64,000 nucleotides of DNA from Bin5 sp965232575 (GCA_965232575.1 CBDDPZ010000007.1:186001-250000), one strand, 5' to 3'. Shown: positions 39,340-48,420, counted from the stretch's first letter. Numbers and translations: made by a program. Notes: a model not told the origin generated them from the sequence alone.

Positions 39340-40530
39340 ATGAAAGCCCGCGCCCTTAAGAAGATCCAATACACCTTTGAAGTTCTCCGCGCCCCGCCGC
39401 GCCCTCCGCGGACAAAAAAGCCGTTCTTCGCGCGCCTGCGCGTAACTTCGTGGATAAAAAAAGCGGTTCTCCGAAGCGCCCTGACCCTCCTCCTGACCCT
39501 GATCGCAATCACAACGACCGCTCAAAACGCACTCGCCGCCGAAGAGCACATCGTCCAGCCCGGCGAAACATTGAGCCGGATCGCCGCGCGTTATGGCACC
39601 ACCGCCGCCGCCTTGCAGCGCCTCAACAAACTGCCCAACGCCAACCTCGTCCGCGCCGGCCAGCGCCTCCTGATCGAGGCCGCCGCTCCGTCCGCCAACG
39701 CGGCCCCGGCCGTTCAGAACTATCGCGCCTACACCGTCCGCCCGGGCGACTCCCTCACCCACCTCGCCGACACCCATGGCATCACCCTTTCCCGGCTCAT
39801 GTCCATCAACGGCCTCACATCCCCGCGTTGGCTCTACGTCGGGCAAATTCTGCGCCTGCCCGCCCTGCCCGGCGCGCCCGCGCCACCCCGCTCGCTGGTC
39901 CATACCGTACGCGCCGGTGACACAGTCTCGGCCATTGCAGCGCAGCACCGCGTCACCACCGCCGCCGTCCTCCGCCTGAACGGCCTCACAGAGTACAGCC
40001 TGCTCACGATCGGCCAGACCCTGCGCCTCCCATCGCCGGACGCGCTCGAACTGCTCGAAGACCTCTATCCCCGGCTTGACCCCGCGCACTATCCCACCAC
40101 CACCGAGCGCTGGATCGAAGTCGACCTCAGCGAACAGCTTGCCATCGCCTACGAGGGCGCGGTTCCCGTCAAAGTATTTATCATCTCATCCGGCGCGGGG
40201 AACACGCCCACCGTAACCGGCACCTTCCGCATCTGGGCCAAGATCGCCCTGCAGGACATGCGCGGCGGCAACCGCGCCGCCGGCACCCATTATCATCTCA
40301 AGGATGTCCCCAACGTCCAGTACTTTTATCAGGATTACGGCTTTCACGGCGCCTACTGGCACAACAACTTCGGCGCGCCCATGAGCCGCGGCTGCATCAA
40401 CATGACCGAAAAAGACGCCGCCTGGCTCTTCGACTGGACATCCCCCTGGACACCCCCTCGTCTCCACGCTGACGACTGGCTCTTCAGCACCCGCGCCAAC
40501 CCCGGCACCCTCATAATGGTCCACCAATAA
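39340..40530 (+). CDS. LysM-repeat L,D-transpeptidase (YkuD)
   Basis: A 396-residue secreted protein. After a long basic n-region, the hydrophobic core LTLLLTLIAITTTAQNALA acts as signal peptide. Three LysM domains follow (each with a PGE/GDT(L/V)S-type start at about residues 70, 130 and 190) that should bind peptidoglycan. The C-terminal YkuD domain has HGAYWHNNFGAPMSRGCINM, with the catalytic His and Cys, and would form 3-3 crosslinks or attach proteins to the wall. Residues about 15-44 are encoded by an R2 repeat array, so this n-region is probably repeat-derived. No downstream in-frame start would leave a complete signal peptide. Confidence 0.88.
   Translation: MKARALKKIQYTFEVLRAPPRPPRTKKPFFARLRVTSWIKKAVLRSALTLLLTLIAITTTAQNALAAEEHIVQPGETLSRIAARYGTTAAALQRLNKLPNANLVRAGQRLLIEAAAPSANAAPAVQNYRAYTVRPGDSLTHLADTHGITLSRLMSINGLTSPRWLYVGQILRLPALPGAPAPPRSLVHTVRAGDTVSAIAAQHRVTTAAVLRLNGLTEYSLLTIGQTLRLPSPDALELLEDLYPRLDPAHYPTTTERWIEVDLSEQLAIAYEGAVPVKVFIISSGAGNTPTVTGTFRIWAKIALQDMRGGNRAAGTHYHLKDVPNVQYFYQDYGFHGAYWHNNFGAPMSRGCINMTEKDAAWLFDWTSPWTPPRLHADDWLFSTRANPGTLIMVHQ
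39381..39473 (+). repeat. R2 repeat copy f, inside coding sequence
   Basis: Two R2 units with TCCGCGGACAAAAAAG and TTCGTGGATAAAAAAAGC ends. They lie within the 5' end of the LysM transpeptidase gene and are translated as its signal-peptide n-region. Confidence 0.75.
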
Positions 40531-40620
40531 TGACCAGCCTTCCATCTCATTTCATCGCCGTCATTGCCACTGCCGTCATTGCATTCATTCGCTGCACTCA
40601 TTCGCAACCGGAGTCCCTTC

Positions 40621-41334
40621 ATGAATACCCAGACACGCAATCTTTCCCTCTCATTCCTCCTCCTCTGCGCGCTCTGCGCCATCGCCTGGCGCAGCCCCCA
40701 TACCGCCGCTGCCGCCGCCAGCGTGATCGGCCTCGACCTCCTGCCGCCTCTCCCCTTCTCACACGCCACCATGGACCTGCCCCGCATCCGCCATGAACGC
40801 CAGACAAAACAGGCCGCCCTCACCTATCGCCGCCTGCTCGAGTCCGAATCCCACTATGCCGTCACCTACAACGGCCTGACCCTCATGCACATGAACGTCG
40901 ACCAGGCCCGCGCCCAGGGCGAAAAATGGATCGAAGTCAGCCTCAAAGATCAGGCCCTCTACGCCTGGCATGGCGACCGGCTCGCAAACCGGTTCTCGAT
41001 CTCCTCCGGCGTCGACGACAGTCCCACCGTCACCGGCCTCTACCGCATCTGGGCCCGCATCGCTTCCCAGACCATGGACGGCGGCAGCCGCGCCGCCGGC
41101 ACCTACTACAGCCTGCCGAACGTACAGTGGGTCCAATACTTCTACGACGGCTACGGCTTCCACGGCGCCTACTGGCACAACAACTTCGGCACGCCCATGA
41201 GCCACGGCTGCGTCAACCTCACCATCGAAGACGCCGAATGGCTCTTCAGCTGGGCATTCCCCGACTGGGACGGCTCCGGGGCCTGGCTCCGCACCACCAC
41301 CAACGACGCCACCCTCGTCTGGGTCCACGAATAA
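40621..41334 (+). CDS. L,D-transpeptidase (YkuD), no LysM
   Basis: A 237-residue secreted protein. The signal peptide (LSFLLLCALCAIAW) is followed by a short linker and a YkuD domain with FHGAYWHNNFGTPMSHGCVNL, including the catalytic Cys of SHGC. It is a paralog of the C-terminal domain of the preceding gene (shared EVSL/EVDLS, WARI and the long catalytic motif), so one probably arose by duplication with gain or loss of LysM. ATG 40621 follows CCGGAG; a longer frame from 40564 lacks a signal at its start. The two genes are 90 bp apart and likely co-transcribed. Confidence 0.9.
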   Translation: MNTQTRNLSLSFLLLCALCAIAWRSPHTAAAAASVIGLDLLPPLPFSHATMDLPRIRHERQTKQAALTYRRLLESESHYAVTYNGLTLMHMNVDQARAQGEKWIEVSLKDQALYAWHGDRLANRFSISSGVDDSPTVTGLYRIWARIASQTMDGGSRAAGTYYSLPNVQWVQYFYDGYGFHGAYWHNNFGTPMSHGCVNLTIEDAEWLFSWAFPDWDGSGAWLRTTTNDATLVWVHE

Positions 41335-41399
41335 CACCGCCCACGCCCCCCCAACCGCCTCGAATCGCGTAAAAATTCCCGAAACCACCCAAATCCCGC

Positions 41400-41425
41400 A
41401 AGGGCGCCCACAAAGGGCGCCCCTT
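41400..41425. terminator. Hairpin after the L,D-transpeptidase
   Basis: AAGGGCGCCC and its near-complement GGGCGCCCCTT around a 5-nt loop. There is no T-run beyond TT, so it is a weak or Rho-assisted candidate. Confidence 0.4.
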
Positions 41426-41450
41426 CGTGGATCAAAAAGCGGTTCCCCCG
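41421..41450 (+). repeat. R2 repeat copy g
   Basis: One unit (TTCGTGGATCAAAAAGCGGT) that runs directly into R1 copy 6. Confidence 0.6.
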
Positions 41451-41456
41451 CCCTTC

Positions 41457-41492
41457 ATCACAGCAAATCCCCCAAAATCACAGTTCAGACAA
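41457..41492 (+). repeat. R1 repeat copy 6
   Basis: Full copy, boxes 20 bp apart, ending 25 bp before the TTGACA of the next promoter. Confidence 0.8.
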
Positions 41493-41517
41493 GCAGTCCA
41501 GACTAATTTGTAAACAA

Positions 41518-41547
41518 TTGACAATCGCCGCCAATCGAAAGTAATAT
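41518..41547 (+). promoter_or_regulatory. Predicted promoter for the duplicated small gene pair
   Basis: TTGACA at 41518-41523 and TAATAT at 41542-41547, spacer 18 bp; 54 bp before the first start codon. Confidence 0.55.
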
Positions 41548-41600
41548 AGGAGAAAACTGACAGGAGAGCCGCGGGGTCGAAAGAGAGGAAACCGGACTTG

Positions 41601-41966
41601 ATGAAACGCATTATTATAATCGCGATTCTACCGATTTTTCTCGTCCTTTTGGGCGAACTGTCCGTCCAGGCCCAGGATCCAACCGAAGGAGAGCGCATAG
41701 CTCGTCTGGAAGAAGCCTACACGCATCTGGCAACAAAAGAGGACCTCGCCAAATTGCGGGGCGAGTTAAAGGCGGACATCGCTACGTTGCAGGGCGAATT
41801 GAAGGCGGAGATCGCCTCTCTGCGCGGTGAACTCCGCGGCATGCAATGGATGCTGGGCGGCGGATTTCTCATCCTTATTGCCGTCACGCTTTGGGTCAAC
41901 CGCGAAAAGAGATCAGATCCTCAACCAGAACCTGCCCCGCTCTCGACAAACCCACAGGCGCAGTAG
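41601..41966 (+). CDS. Small coiled-coil/TM protein, copy 1
   Basis: A 121-residue protein. Residues 1-24 look like a signal peptide or TM segment (IIIIAILPIFLVLLGELSVQAQ). Residues 30-80 form a coiled coil with 11-residue periodicity (GELKADIATLQ / GELKAEIASLR / GELRGM). A TM helix follows (MLGGGFLILIAVTLWV) and a basic/Pro-rich tail. The architecture recalls CCDC90/DUF1640-like coiled-coil proteins, but I cannot name the family with confidence. ATG 41601 follows GAGAGGAAA; an in-frame TTG lies just before it. A near-identical gene follows. Confidence 0.75.
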   Translation: MKRIIIIAILPIFLVLLGELSVQAQDPTEGERIARLEEAYTHLATKEDLAKLRGELKADIATLQGELKAEIASLRGELRGMQWMLGGGFLILIAVTLWVNREKRSDPQPEPAPLSTNPQAQ

Positions 41967-41990
41967 TTCCAAGGAGGAAACCGGCCTTTG

Positions 41991-42323
41991 ATGAAACGCA
42001 CTATTATAATCGCGATTCTACCAGTTTTTCTCGTCCTTTTGGGCGAACTGCCCGTCCAGGCTCAGACTCCAACCGAAGGAGAGCGCATAGCTCGTCTGGA
42101 AGAAGCCTACACGCATCTCGCAACAAAAGAGGACCTCGCCAAGTTGCAGGGCGAACTGAGGGCGGACATCGCCTCTCTGCGCGGTGAACTCCGCGGCATG
42201 CAATGGATGCTGGGCGGCGGGTTTCTCATCCTTATTGCCGTCACGCTTTGGGTCAACCGCGAAAAGAGATCAGATCCTCAACCAGAACCTGCCCCGCTCT
42301 CGACAAATCCACAGGCGCAGTAG
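41991..42323 (+). CDS. Small coiled-coil/TM protein, copy 2
   Basis: A 110-residue tandem duplicate of the preceding gene, starting 24 bp after its stop. The proteins differ at a few positions, and copy 2 lacks one 11-residue coiled-coil unit. RBS AAGGAGGAAA is stronger than in copy 1. The upstream 20 bp (AGGAAACCGG...TTTGATG) is duplicated too. Function unknown; both are probably expressed together from the promoter at 41518. Confidence 0.75.
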   Translation: MKRTIIIAILPVFLVLLGELPVQAQTPTEGERIARLEEAYTHLATKEDLAKLQGELRADIASLRGELRGMQWMLGGGFLILIAVTLWVNREKRSDPQPEPAPLSTNPQAQ

Positions 42324-42547
42324 TCTCGTTGCACACCCCCAGGTAAACAACATAGAACAATATAGAACAATATAGTAAGCCCCATCCATAGGCCGCGGCC
42401 ATCCGAACCGCCTCTCTCTTGGTCGCCGAAGTCGAACGAAGCCGTAAACTCCCTCCGCCCCTCTGACCCGTCCGAAACAAAAATAAAAAATCCTGCCGGC
42501 GCCTTATAACGCCTCAGAGCGTCACATCAGTCTTCCCGAACCCCAAA

Positions 42548-42580
42548 GCCGTCCTCCGCGGACAAAAAAGCGGTTCCGCC
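42548..42580 (+). repeat. R2 repeat copy h
   Basis: One unit (TCCGCGGACAAAAAAGCGGT) ending 9 bp before R1 copy 7. Confidence 0.6.
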
Positions 42581-42588
42581 CGCCAACA

Positions 42589-42625
42589 AATCACAGCAAA
42601 TCCCCCCAAATTACAGTTCAGACAA
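42589..42625 (+). repeat. R1 repeat copy 7
   Basis: Full copy with 20-bp spacing; the second box is mutated to AATTACAG. Confidence 0.75.
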
Positions 42626-42737
42626 CCCAGACAGGAACTTTCCCGCCCCCTCAACCGTCACTACTACCAATCGCATCTCATCAAAACGATCCGACCAACA
42701 GAATCTCTGTACAGTTCCACACACAAAAGGAGCCACC

Positions 42738-43451
42738 ATGAAACCCCAGCCCCGTACCCGAAAAAACATCGTGGGCACAATCCTGATCGCCATCCTGCTG
42801 GCCGTCGCCCTCCTGCCCGGCGCCGCGCTCGCCCACACCAACACCCCGCCGCCGGATCTTCCGGGGAACTCGTCAAACAACAGCAACACCCCGCCTCCCG
42901 CGGGCGGCGGCGGCAACACCCCGCCCCCTGCCGGCGGCAACAGCCCCAACACGCCCCCGCCCGCCGGCGGCAGCAGCAACAGCAACACGCCCCCACCCGT
43001 AGGCGGAACGCCGGGGACCCCGTCAAACAACACCTCGCCCCCCGGCAGTGGCAGCGGCGGCGGCAGCCAGCAGACCGAATCGCCGGCCCATCCCGACGCG
43101 CCCGACCACCCCTCGGCCGACTGCATCGTCGCCCACGCCGCCACCCCGGCGCAGCTCTGCCCCGTAGCCGACGGCCTCCAGTACTACTTCATCGGCAAAG
43201 ACGGCAGCGCCAGCACAGGGCCTTTCATCAGCTCCTTCAGCGACCTCGCCGACCTCTACACCGGCAGCGCAGACGTACTGCTCTACTCAGGTCTCAACCC
43301 CCTGACCAGCAAATCCGTCAACATCTACTACCTCCCGACCGACCGTGTCATCCGGGTCAGCACCTACTACCCCGACACCCAGTACGACACCGACAAGCCC
43401 TACACATTCACCGTCAACGGCAGCAACACCGTCTCCCACACAGCCTGGTAA
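42738..43451 (+). CDS. Secreted Pro/Gly-linker protein with C-terminal Trp domain (family member B)
   Basis: A 237-residue member of the five-gene family. A signal peptide (TILIAILLAVALLPGAALA) is followed by the longest linker (about 80 residues) with repeated NTPPPAGG units. The C-terminal domain begins HAATPAQLCPVADGLQYYFI, contains STYYPDTQYDTDKPYTFTV and ends SHTAW. Two cysteines (DCIV and LCPV) could form a disulfide, as in member A. RBS AAAGGAG is strong. No terminator is visible before R1 copies 8 and 9. Confidence 0.85.
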   Translation: MKPQPRTRKNIVGTILIAILLAVALLPGAALAHTNTPPPDLPGNSSNNSNTPPPAGGGGNTPPPAGGNSPNTPPPAGGSSNSNTPPPVGGTPGTPSNNTSPPGSGSGGGSQQTESPAHPDAPDHPSADCIVAHAATPAQLCPVADGLQYYFIGKDGSASTGPFISSFSDLADLYTGSADVLLYSGLNPLTSKSVNIYYLPTDRVIRVSTYYPDTQYDTDKPYTFTVNGSNTVSHTAW

Positions 43452-43510
43452 AAACCCGGCCAATCGCGCCAGAGGCCTCCCCCCCCTCTGGCGCAACCCC
43501 CGCCCCAACA

Positions 43511-43547
43511 AATCACACTTAATCCCCCAAAATCACAGTTCAGACAA
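43511..43547 (+). repeat. R1 repeat copy 8
   Basis: Full copy, first box AATCACAC, spacing 20 bp. It is followed by a CGTAGCCAAA direct duplication. Confidence 0.78.
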
Positions 43548-43589
43548 TTCGTAGCCAAATCGTAGCCAAACCGTCTTATCCCTGTCCGC

Positions 43590-43650
43590 GCCCCAAAAAA
43601 GCGGTTCTTCGCGTCCCTCCGCGTCCTCCGCGGATAAAAAAGAAGTTCCC
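43590..43650 (+). repeat. R2 repeat copy i
   Basis: Two units (TTCTTCGCGTCCCTCCGCGT then TCCGCGGATAAAAAAGAAGT) leading into R1 copy 9. Confidence 0.65.
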
Positions 43651-43671
43651 CCTGCCCTCCCCCCGCCAACA

Positions 43672-43717
43672 AATCACAGTTAATCCCCCAAATCCCCCAA
43701 AATCACAGTTCAGACAA
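43672..43717 (+). repeat. R1 repeat copy 9 (extended spacer)
   Basis: Boxes 29 bp apart because the AATCCCCCA segment is doubled, as in copy 3. It ends 24 bp before TTGACA. Confidence 0.78.
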
Positions 43718-43741
43718 TCCCCAAATCCCCTATCCCCCATC

Positions 43742-43770
43742 TTGACACCCCGCCCCATCTCATGTACACT
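43742..43770 (+). promoter_or_regulatory. Predicted promoter for family member C
   Basis: TTGACA at 43742-43747 and TACACT at 43765-43770, spacer 17 bp. The -35 and spacer (TTGACACCCC, then CCCCATCT, then TGTA) match the promoter region before family member E at 53683. Confidence 0.6.
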
Positions 43771-43950
43771 ACCCTAGTTAATGAGTTGGCGTCCTTTCCG
43801 CTTATAATGTAAAGTATTGGAATCAGAGAGTTGACGCCTGTTCTATTCATGGTGTACAGTATCTGAAGCAACAAAATCGTTGAAAGATGCGCACGCCGGA
43901 CCGCTGTTCTTAAAACGTGCTCTTAATTCTGGTTCCAAAAGGAGAAATTC

Positions 43951-44607
43951 ATGCTACATAGGAAGCGATTCAAATTCGCGGTCGTGGCCATCCTGGCCCT
44001 GCTGCTGACGGTCGTTCTGGCCCCGGCCGCCGTCGCTCAGGACGTGGGCGACCAAAGCCCGCCTCCGCCCGGAACGCCCGTTGACAACGGTAACGGCGAC
44101 GGCGCCACACCCGATCCCGGTGGCGGCACCGGGCCCCCGCCCACCAACGGCGACGGCACCGGGCCCCCGCCCACCAACGGCGATAACGGCGACAATGGCT
44201 CAACGAACCCGCCCGGCAACGGTGACATGGGCAACGGCGACAGTGGCATGGCGCCCGCAATGTGGCCGTCTCCTAACGCCATCGTCCACCACGCCGCAAC
44301 GCCGATCCAGATCAGCGCGCTCGGCGGCGGACTGCGCATCTACTACGTCGGCCCCAGCAGCGTCGTCACCGGCGGGATCCTGCCTACGCTCAGCGCACTC
44401 GCCGAAATGCACCCCGACGGCGACGCAGTCCAGCTCGTGGACGACGTACACCCGGGGACCGGCAAACACGTTTCAATTCACTACGTGCCGGACGCAAAGA
44501 AGCTGCACGTCAGCACCTTTTACGCCGACAAACCGCCGCACGACTACAATAAACCCTACATATTCACCGTAGACGCCGACCACTCCGTCACTCACGAAGC
44601 ATGGTAG
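43951..44607 (+). CDS. Secreted Pro/Gly-linker protein with C-terminal Trp domain (family member C)
   Basis: A 218-residue member. The signal peptide starts MLHRKRFKFAVVAILALLL, very close to members D and E, and probably ends at AVAQ. The linker carries a GTGPPPTNGD repeat that is also a near-exact 30-bp DNA repeat at 44125-44184. The C-terminal domain starts HAATPIQISALGGGLRIYYV and contains the PPHDYNKPYIFTVD variant shared with member E in place of the PDTQYD variant of A, B and D; it ends THEAW. RBS AAGGAGAAA. The FN3 gene starts 27 bp after its stop, probably in one operon. Confidence 0.85.
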   Translation: MLHRKRFKFAVVAILALLLTVVLAPAAVAQDVGDQSPPPPGTPVDNGNGDGATPDPGGGTGPPPTNGDGTGPPPTNGDNGDNGSTNPPGNGDMGNGDSGMAPAMWPSPNAIVHHAATPIQISALGGGLRIYYVGPSSVVTGGILPTLSALAEMHPDGDAVQLVDDVHPGTGKHVSIHYVPDAKKLHVSTFYADKPPHDYNKPYIFTVDADHSVTHEAW

Positions 44608-44633
44608 GCCACCTTAAAACAGGAGATCGTACA

Positions 44634-47518
44634 ATGAAGCAAAAATCTGTTGGATTAACGCTGCGGGCGCTGATCATCGCCCTGGCGCTTATCTTGGTGG
44701 CTGGCTCCCCAGCCCTGCCGCCATTCGACGGCGTGGCCTACGCCCAGGCCGGCGGGCCTACTCTGACGGCCGCCATACCCCCGGGCGGGGGCAGCGTCTC
44801 CCTTACCTGGACCGCAGTCGACGACGCCGACAACTACGAGGTCTGGAAAGGGACCGGCACCGGCAGCTCCGTGAGCTGGGGCAGCGCGCCGCTCACGACG
44901 GTGGCCGATGACGTGACCACCTACTCGGACACCGCCGTAACCGCCGGCAGCACCTATTCCTACGCTGTCCGAGCGGTCGTCGATGGCACAAACGGGAACT
45001 ACTCCAACGTTCCCAGCGTGACCATGCCCGGCGGCGTCACCGCGCCCACCGCGAAGGCCACCGTGACCGCGGCCGCCGACGGCCAGACCGCCATCAATGT
45101 CTCGTGGACCGCCGTCTCCGGCGCCACCAGCTACGATGTGCAGTACTGGACCACCGGCCTCAGTGGCTGGATGTCCCTCTCCACCGGCGGGACGGGAACG
45201 AGCTACAGTCACACCGGCCTCACAGCCGGCGCGACCTACTGGTACGTCGTGCGCGGCGTCAACAGCAGGCGGCAACGGCCCCTGGTCCGACTACGCCTCC
45301 CAGGCGCTGGACGCCTTTACGGCCAAGCCGGTGCTGACCCTGACCCACGTCAGCCGCAACGTCGTCCAGCTTTCGTGGACCGCGACGTCGTCCACCGCGA
45401 CATACGAGTTGTCGCGCAAGAAGACAACCGCCGCTGACGGTTCGGGCGGCGCCTGGGCCAAATTGACCCTGTCCGACACCGACAAGGCGAGCCGCTCCTA
45501 CACCGACAACAACGCCACCTATGATCCCGCTACGCCAGAGAACGGCAAGACCCAGTATCATTACAGGGTGCAGGCGTTTGAAAACGGTACCGGGGGCGAC
45601 TATTCGGCTGAGAAGAAGGTTACGATCCCCGCGACGGGCATCCGGCCGACCGCGCCGACGGGCCTGGCGGCCCCAAGCGGCTCCATCACTTCGAGCAGCA
45701 TCCAGATCACCTGGACTGCTGTCCCCGACCTCAGCTACGAAATCCGCTGGAAGACCGGCACGCAGGCCTATACGTCCCCCGCAGTGGCAACGACCCCCCA
45801 TAATCACACCGGCCTCAACGCGTCGACGACATACACCTACCAGGTGCGCGCCCGCAACATCAACGGTCCCAGCGATTGGGCGACGGTAAGCGCGACGACC
45901 AGCGCCACCCCGAGTGTCAGCGGACAGATGGGCAAGGTGACCGGTCTGACGGCAGTGGATGCCACGACAGCGACAGGCGGCGGCGAGACCCCGACGCGGA
46001 AGATCAAGCTGTCGTGGAATTCCGTGTCAAACGCGACCCACTATGACATCATGGTCTGGGACACGAGCAGAGCTACTCCCGCATGGGCGGAATTGGCCGG
46101 CACCAATTTGACCGCCGGCCGCATAACGGTGGCGAATGCAGGTTCGTCCCCATCCTATGAGCACACAGGCGTTGCAGCCGGGACGACCTACTACTACGTC
46201 GTCAGCGCCGTAGACCAGTTTGCACCGAACGTGGCGAGCGCGAAGTATGACGACATGGGTCCATGGTCCGACGCCGCGATGGCCACCGCCAAAGCGATGT
46301 CGGTCGGTACCGCCGCGCCGACAGACTTGACGACAACCGTGACGGGGTCGACCTCGATCTGGCTCTCCTGGGATGAAGTGCCTTACGCCACCAAGTACAC
46401 GATCCGGTGGCGGGAAGGCGGCGCCAACGCGTCACTGCACACCATCGACGCGATGGGCAACCTGACCTACCATCACACCGGTCTCTCCCCCAATACGGAC
46501 TACTACTACCGAGGTGCGGGCGGAGAACTCGACTGACAAGACCCCCTGGTCGGCTGCGATTGAGATCAAGACCTGGACAACGCAGCTGGCCCCTCCGTCG
46601 AATGTGAAAGCGGATGCCGCCAGCAGCACGAGTATCAAGGTGTCGTGGAATGCAGTGCCCGGCGCAACCGGATACAAGCTCCAGAAGTGGGGCGAGGGTT
46701 GGACGGACGTAGGCACTCCCAACGACAATGGAGCCACCACGGCGACAACGTCCCAGACCGACAACACCAACCTGAGCGCAGCCACCACCTACTCCTACCG
46801 CGTGCAAGCGGTGAACGCCTCGGGCATGAGCACATGGTCTGCGGTCACGGAAGGCACGACCAAGCACGGCACGACCTCAGCGCCGACGCTGGTGGCGACC
46901 TCGACGGGCGAGTCCATGATCCGGCTCTCCTGGAAAGGCGTGAGCGGGGCGACCGGCTATATGCTGGAGTGGGCCGAAGATGCGGCCGGGTTTAACTTCG
47001 CCAATGCTACCATTCCGCGCAACAAGGAGACGCTGAACGGGAATCTCCGCCATTACGTCCACACGGGCCTCAAGGCGGGGACGCGGTACAACTATCGCAT
47101 CCAGGCCGTGCTGCCCCAGAGCGTGACCTCGGCTTGGACCGACGGACAGGTGCAGTACACCAAGCCGGTCAAGCCGGAGCTGACCGCGACGGACGCGATC
47201 AGCTCCAGCATTACGCTGAAGTGGGACGCCGTGCCATTCATAGGTGCTACCGACGACGCGGCGACTGGCCACCTGACGGACGCCAGCAACTACACGGTTC
47301 AGCGGCGTATGGCCGGCGGCGGCGTTTGGGCAAACGTAACCCTGTCAGGCACAGTCTGCGACGCGACCACGAACAAGTGCTCGTTCGTGGATGGCAACGG
47401 CGAGGGCAATCTTACCGCCAACACGCGTTACTACTACCGTATCCGCGCGACGGTAACCCGGACCGACACCTACACCAGTTACTGGGACTACGCAAACCAG
47501 AGGACGACGTCCAACTAG
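44634..47518 (+). pseudogene. Nine-repeat FN3 surface protein, two frameshifts
   Basis: Three frames combine to about 960 residues: a signal peptide (RALIIALALILVAGSPALPP) and nine FN3-like repeats of 90-110 residues, recognisable by LSWxAV and the TYYY/YSYRVxA strand. The first break lies at about 45265, where a missing GC restores VNSAGGNGPWSDY. The second lies at 46513, where one extra G must be removed to read YYYRVRAENST. Both sites are short repeats prone to indels. From about 45650 on, codons become markedly more G-ending than in neighbouring genes. If the indels are assembly errors, this is a large intact adhesin-like protein. AGGAGATC precedes ATG 44634. Confidence 0.82.
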
Positions 47519-47574
47519 CTAGTGGACTGAGCCTGGTGGTCCCAGCGTTCAGAATGTAGCAGTAGTACGCAGCA

Positions 47575-47614
47575 CAAGATGCGTCCCGGCCCCGTGCTGG
47601 GGCGCATCTTTTCT
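47575..47614 (+). terminator. Terminator after the FN3 protein
   Basis: Stem AGATGCGTCCC / GGGGCGCATCT (11 bp, one G-T pair) followed by TTTTCTCTCT. Confidence 0.75.
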
Positions 47615-47691
47615 CTCTAACCGGATTTCGCCCGCGCCAAGGGCCGAATCCGACCGGCCCGAACCTGATCTGACTTGCAGAGGAGAAGCCC

Positions 47692-48339
47692 ATGTTCCGT
47701 CCGAAACGCTTCAAACTGGCAGCCGCCCTCACTCTCGCCCTCCTGCTGACGGCCGCCCTCGCCCTCCCCGCGGCTGCGCAAAACATCTCCGGCGGCGGCA
47801 ACACCCCCCCGCCGCCCGATAGTCCCTCCACGCCCAGCAACGACACCCCCACCCCCCCGCCCAGCGGCAACGGTGGCGGCGGCGGCACGCCCCCGCCCAC
47901 CGGCGGCACACCCCCGCCCACCGGCGGCACGCCCCCGCCCACCGGCGGCAACGGCAATGGCAACGGTGGCGGCGGCGGCACAATGGCGCCCAGCTGGCCC
48001 CCCGCCAACATGATCGTCACCCACGCCGCGACCCAGGTCCAGCTCGCGCCCGTTAACGACGGCCTGCAGACCTATTTCATCGGCTCCGGCGGCGTCGGCC
48101 ACTCCGGCCCCTGGATCGCCTCCTTCGCCAGCCTCGCCGCGGACCATCCCACCGGCGGGGCGGTCACCCTGTACACCGGCTCCAACCCCGGCACCGGCAA
48201 ACCCGTGACCATCTACTACCTCGCCTCCGAGAAAAAGGTCCGCGTCAGCACCTACTACCCCGACACCCAGTACGACGTCAACAAGCCCTACGTCTTCACC
48301 GTAGACGCCGGCCACAACGTCACCCACGACCAATGGTAG
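47692..48339 (+). CDS. Secreted Pro/Gly-linker protein with C-terminal Trp domain (family member D)
   Basis: A 215-residue member. The N-terminus MFRPKRFKLAAALTLALLL resembles members C and E, with cleavage likely after AAAQ. The linker contains GGTPPPT three times in a row, matching an exact-length 21-bp DNA tandem repeat at 47881-47943. The domain begins HAATQVQLAPVNDGLQTYFI, includes NPGTGKPVTIYYLASEKKVRV and STYYPDTQYDVNKPYVF, and ends THDQW. RBS is AGAGGAGAA. It has its own gene neighbourhood after the FN3 terminator. Confidence 0.85.
   Translation: MFRPKRFKLAAALTLALLLTAALALPAAAQNISGGGNTPPPPDSPSTPSNDTPTPPPSGNGGGGGTPPPTGGTPPPTGGTPPPTGGNGNGNGGGGGTMAPSWPPANMIVTHAATQVQLAPVNDGLQTYFIGSGGVGHSGPWIASFASLAADHPTGGAVTLYTGSNPGTGKPVTIYYLASEKKVRVSTYYPDTQYDVNKPYVFTVDAGHNVTHDQW
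47881..47943 (+). repeat. 21-bp tandem repeat in family member D
   Basis: Three copies of GGCGGCACGCCCCCGCCCAC plus C, with one A/G difference, encoding GGTPPPT. This kind of slippage explains linker-length variation between paralogs. Confidence 0.8.
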
Positions 48340-48393
48340 GCATCGTGGCAGGTTAGCGGCAGGCATCGTCGTACACGATCAGCGGTAGCAAAA

Positions 48394-48420
48394 AGCGCCC
48401 CGGTCCCGCACCGGGGCGCT
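48394..48420. terminator. Hairpin after family member D
   Basis: Perfect 11-bp stem (AGCGCCCCGGT / ACCGGGGCGCT) with a 5-nt loop, but no T-run follows (TCGCACGG). It may act as an mRNA end stabiliser. Confidence 0.5.

Larger units (their letters stand above)
42324..42737. other. Intergenic region with R2-R1 pair
   Basis: About 410 bp. It contains a short ATAGAACAAT tandem (42351-42374), R2 copy h and R1 copy 7. No gene or clear promoter is seen. Confidence 0.45.
43452..43950. other. Intergenic region with two R1 copies and an R2 array
   Basis: About 500 bp; the densest repeat stretch in the window. The 3' part (43748-43950) holds the promoter candidate and otherwise nothing recognisable. 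Confidence 0.5.
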
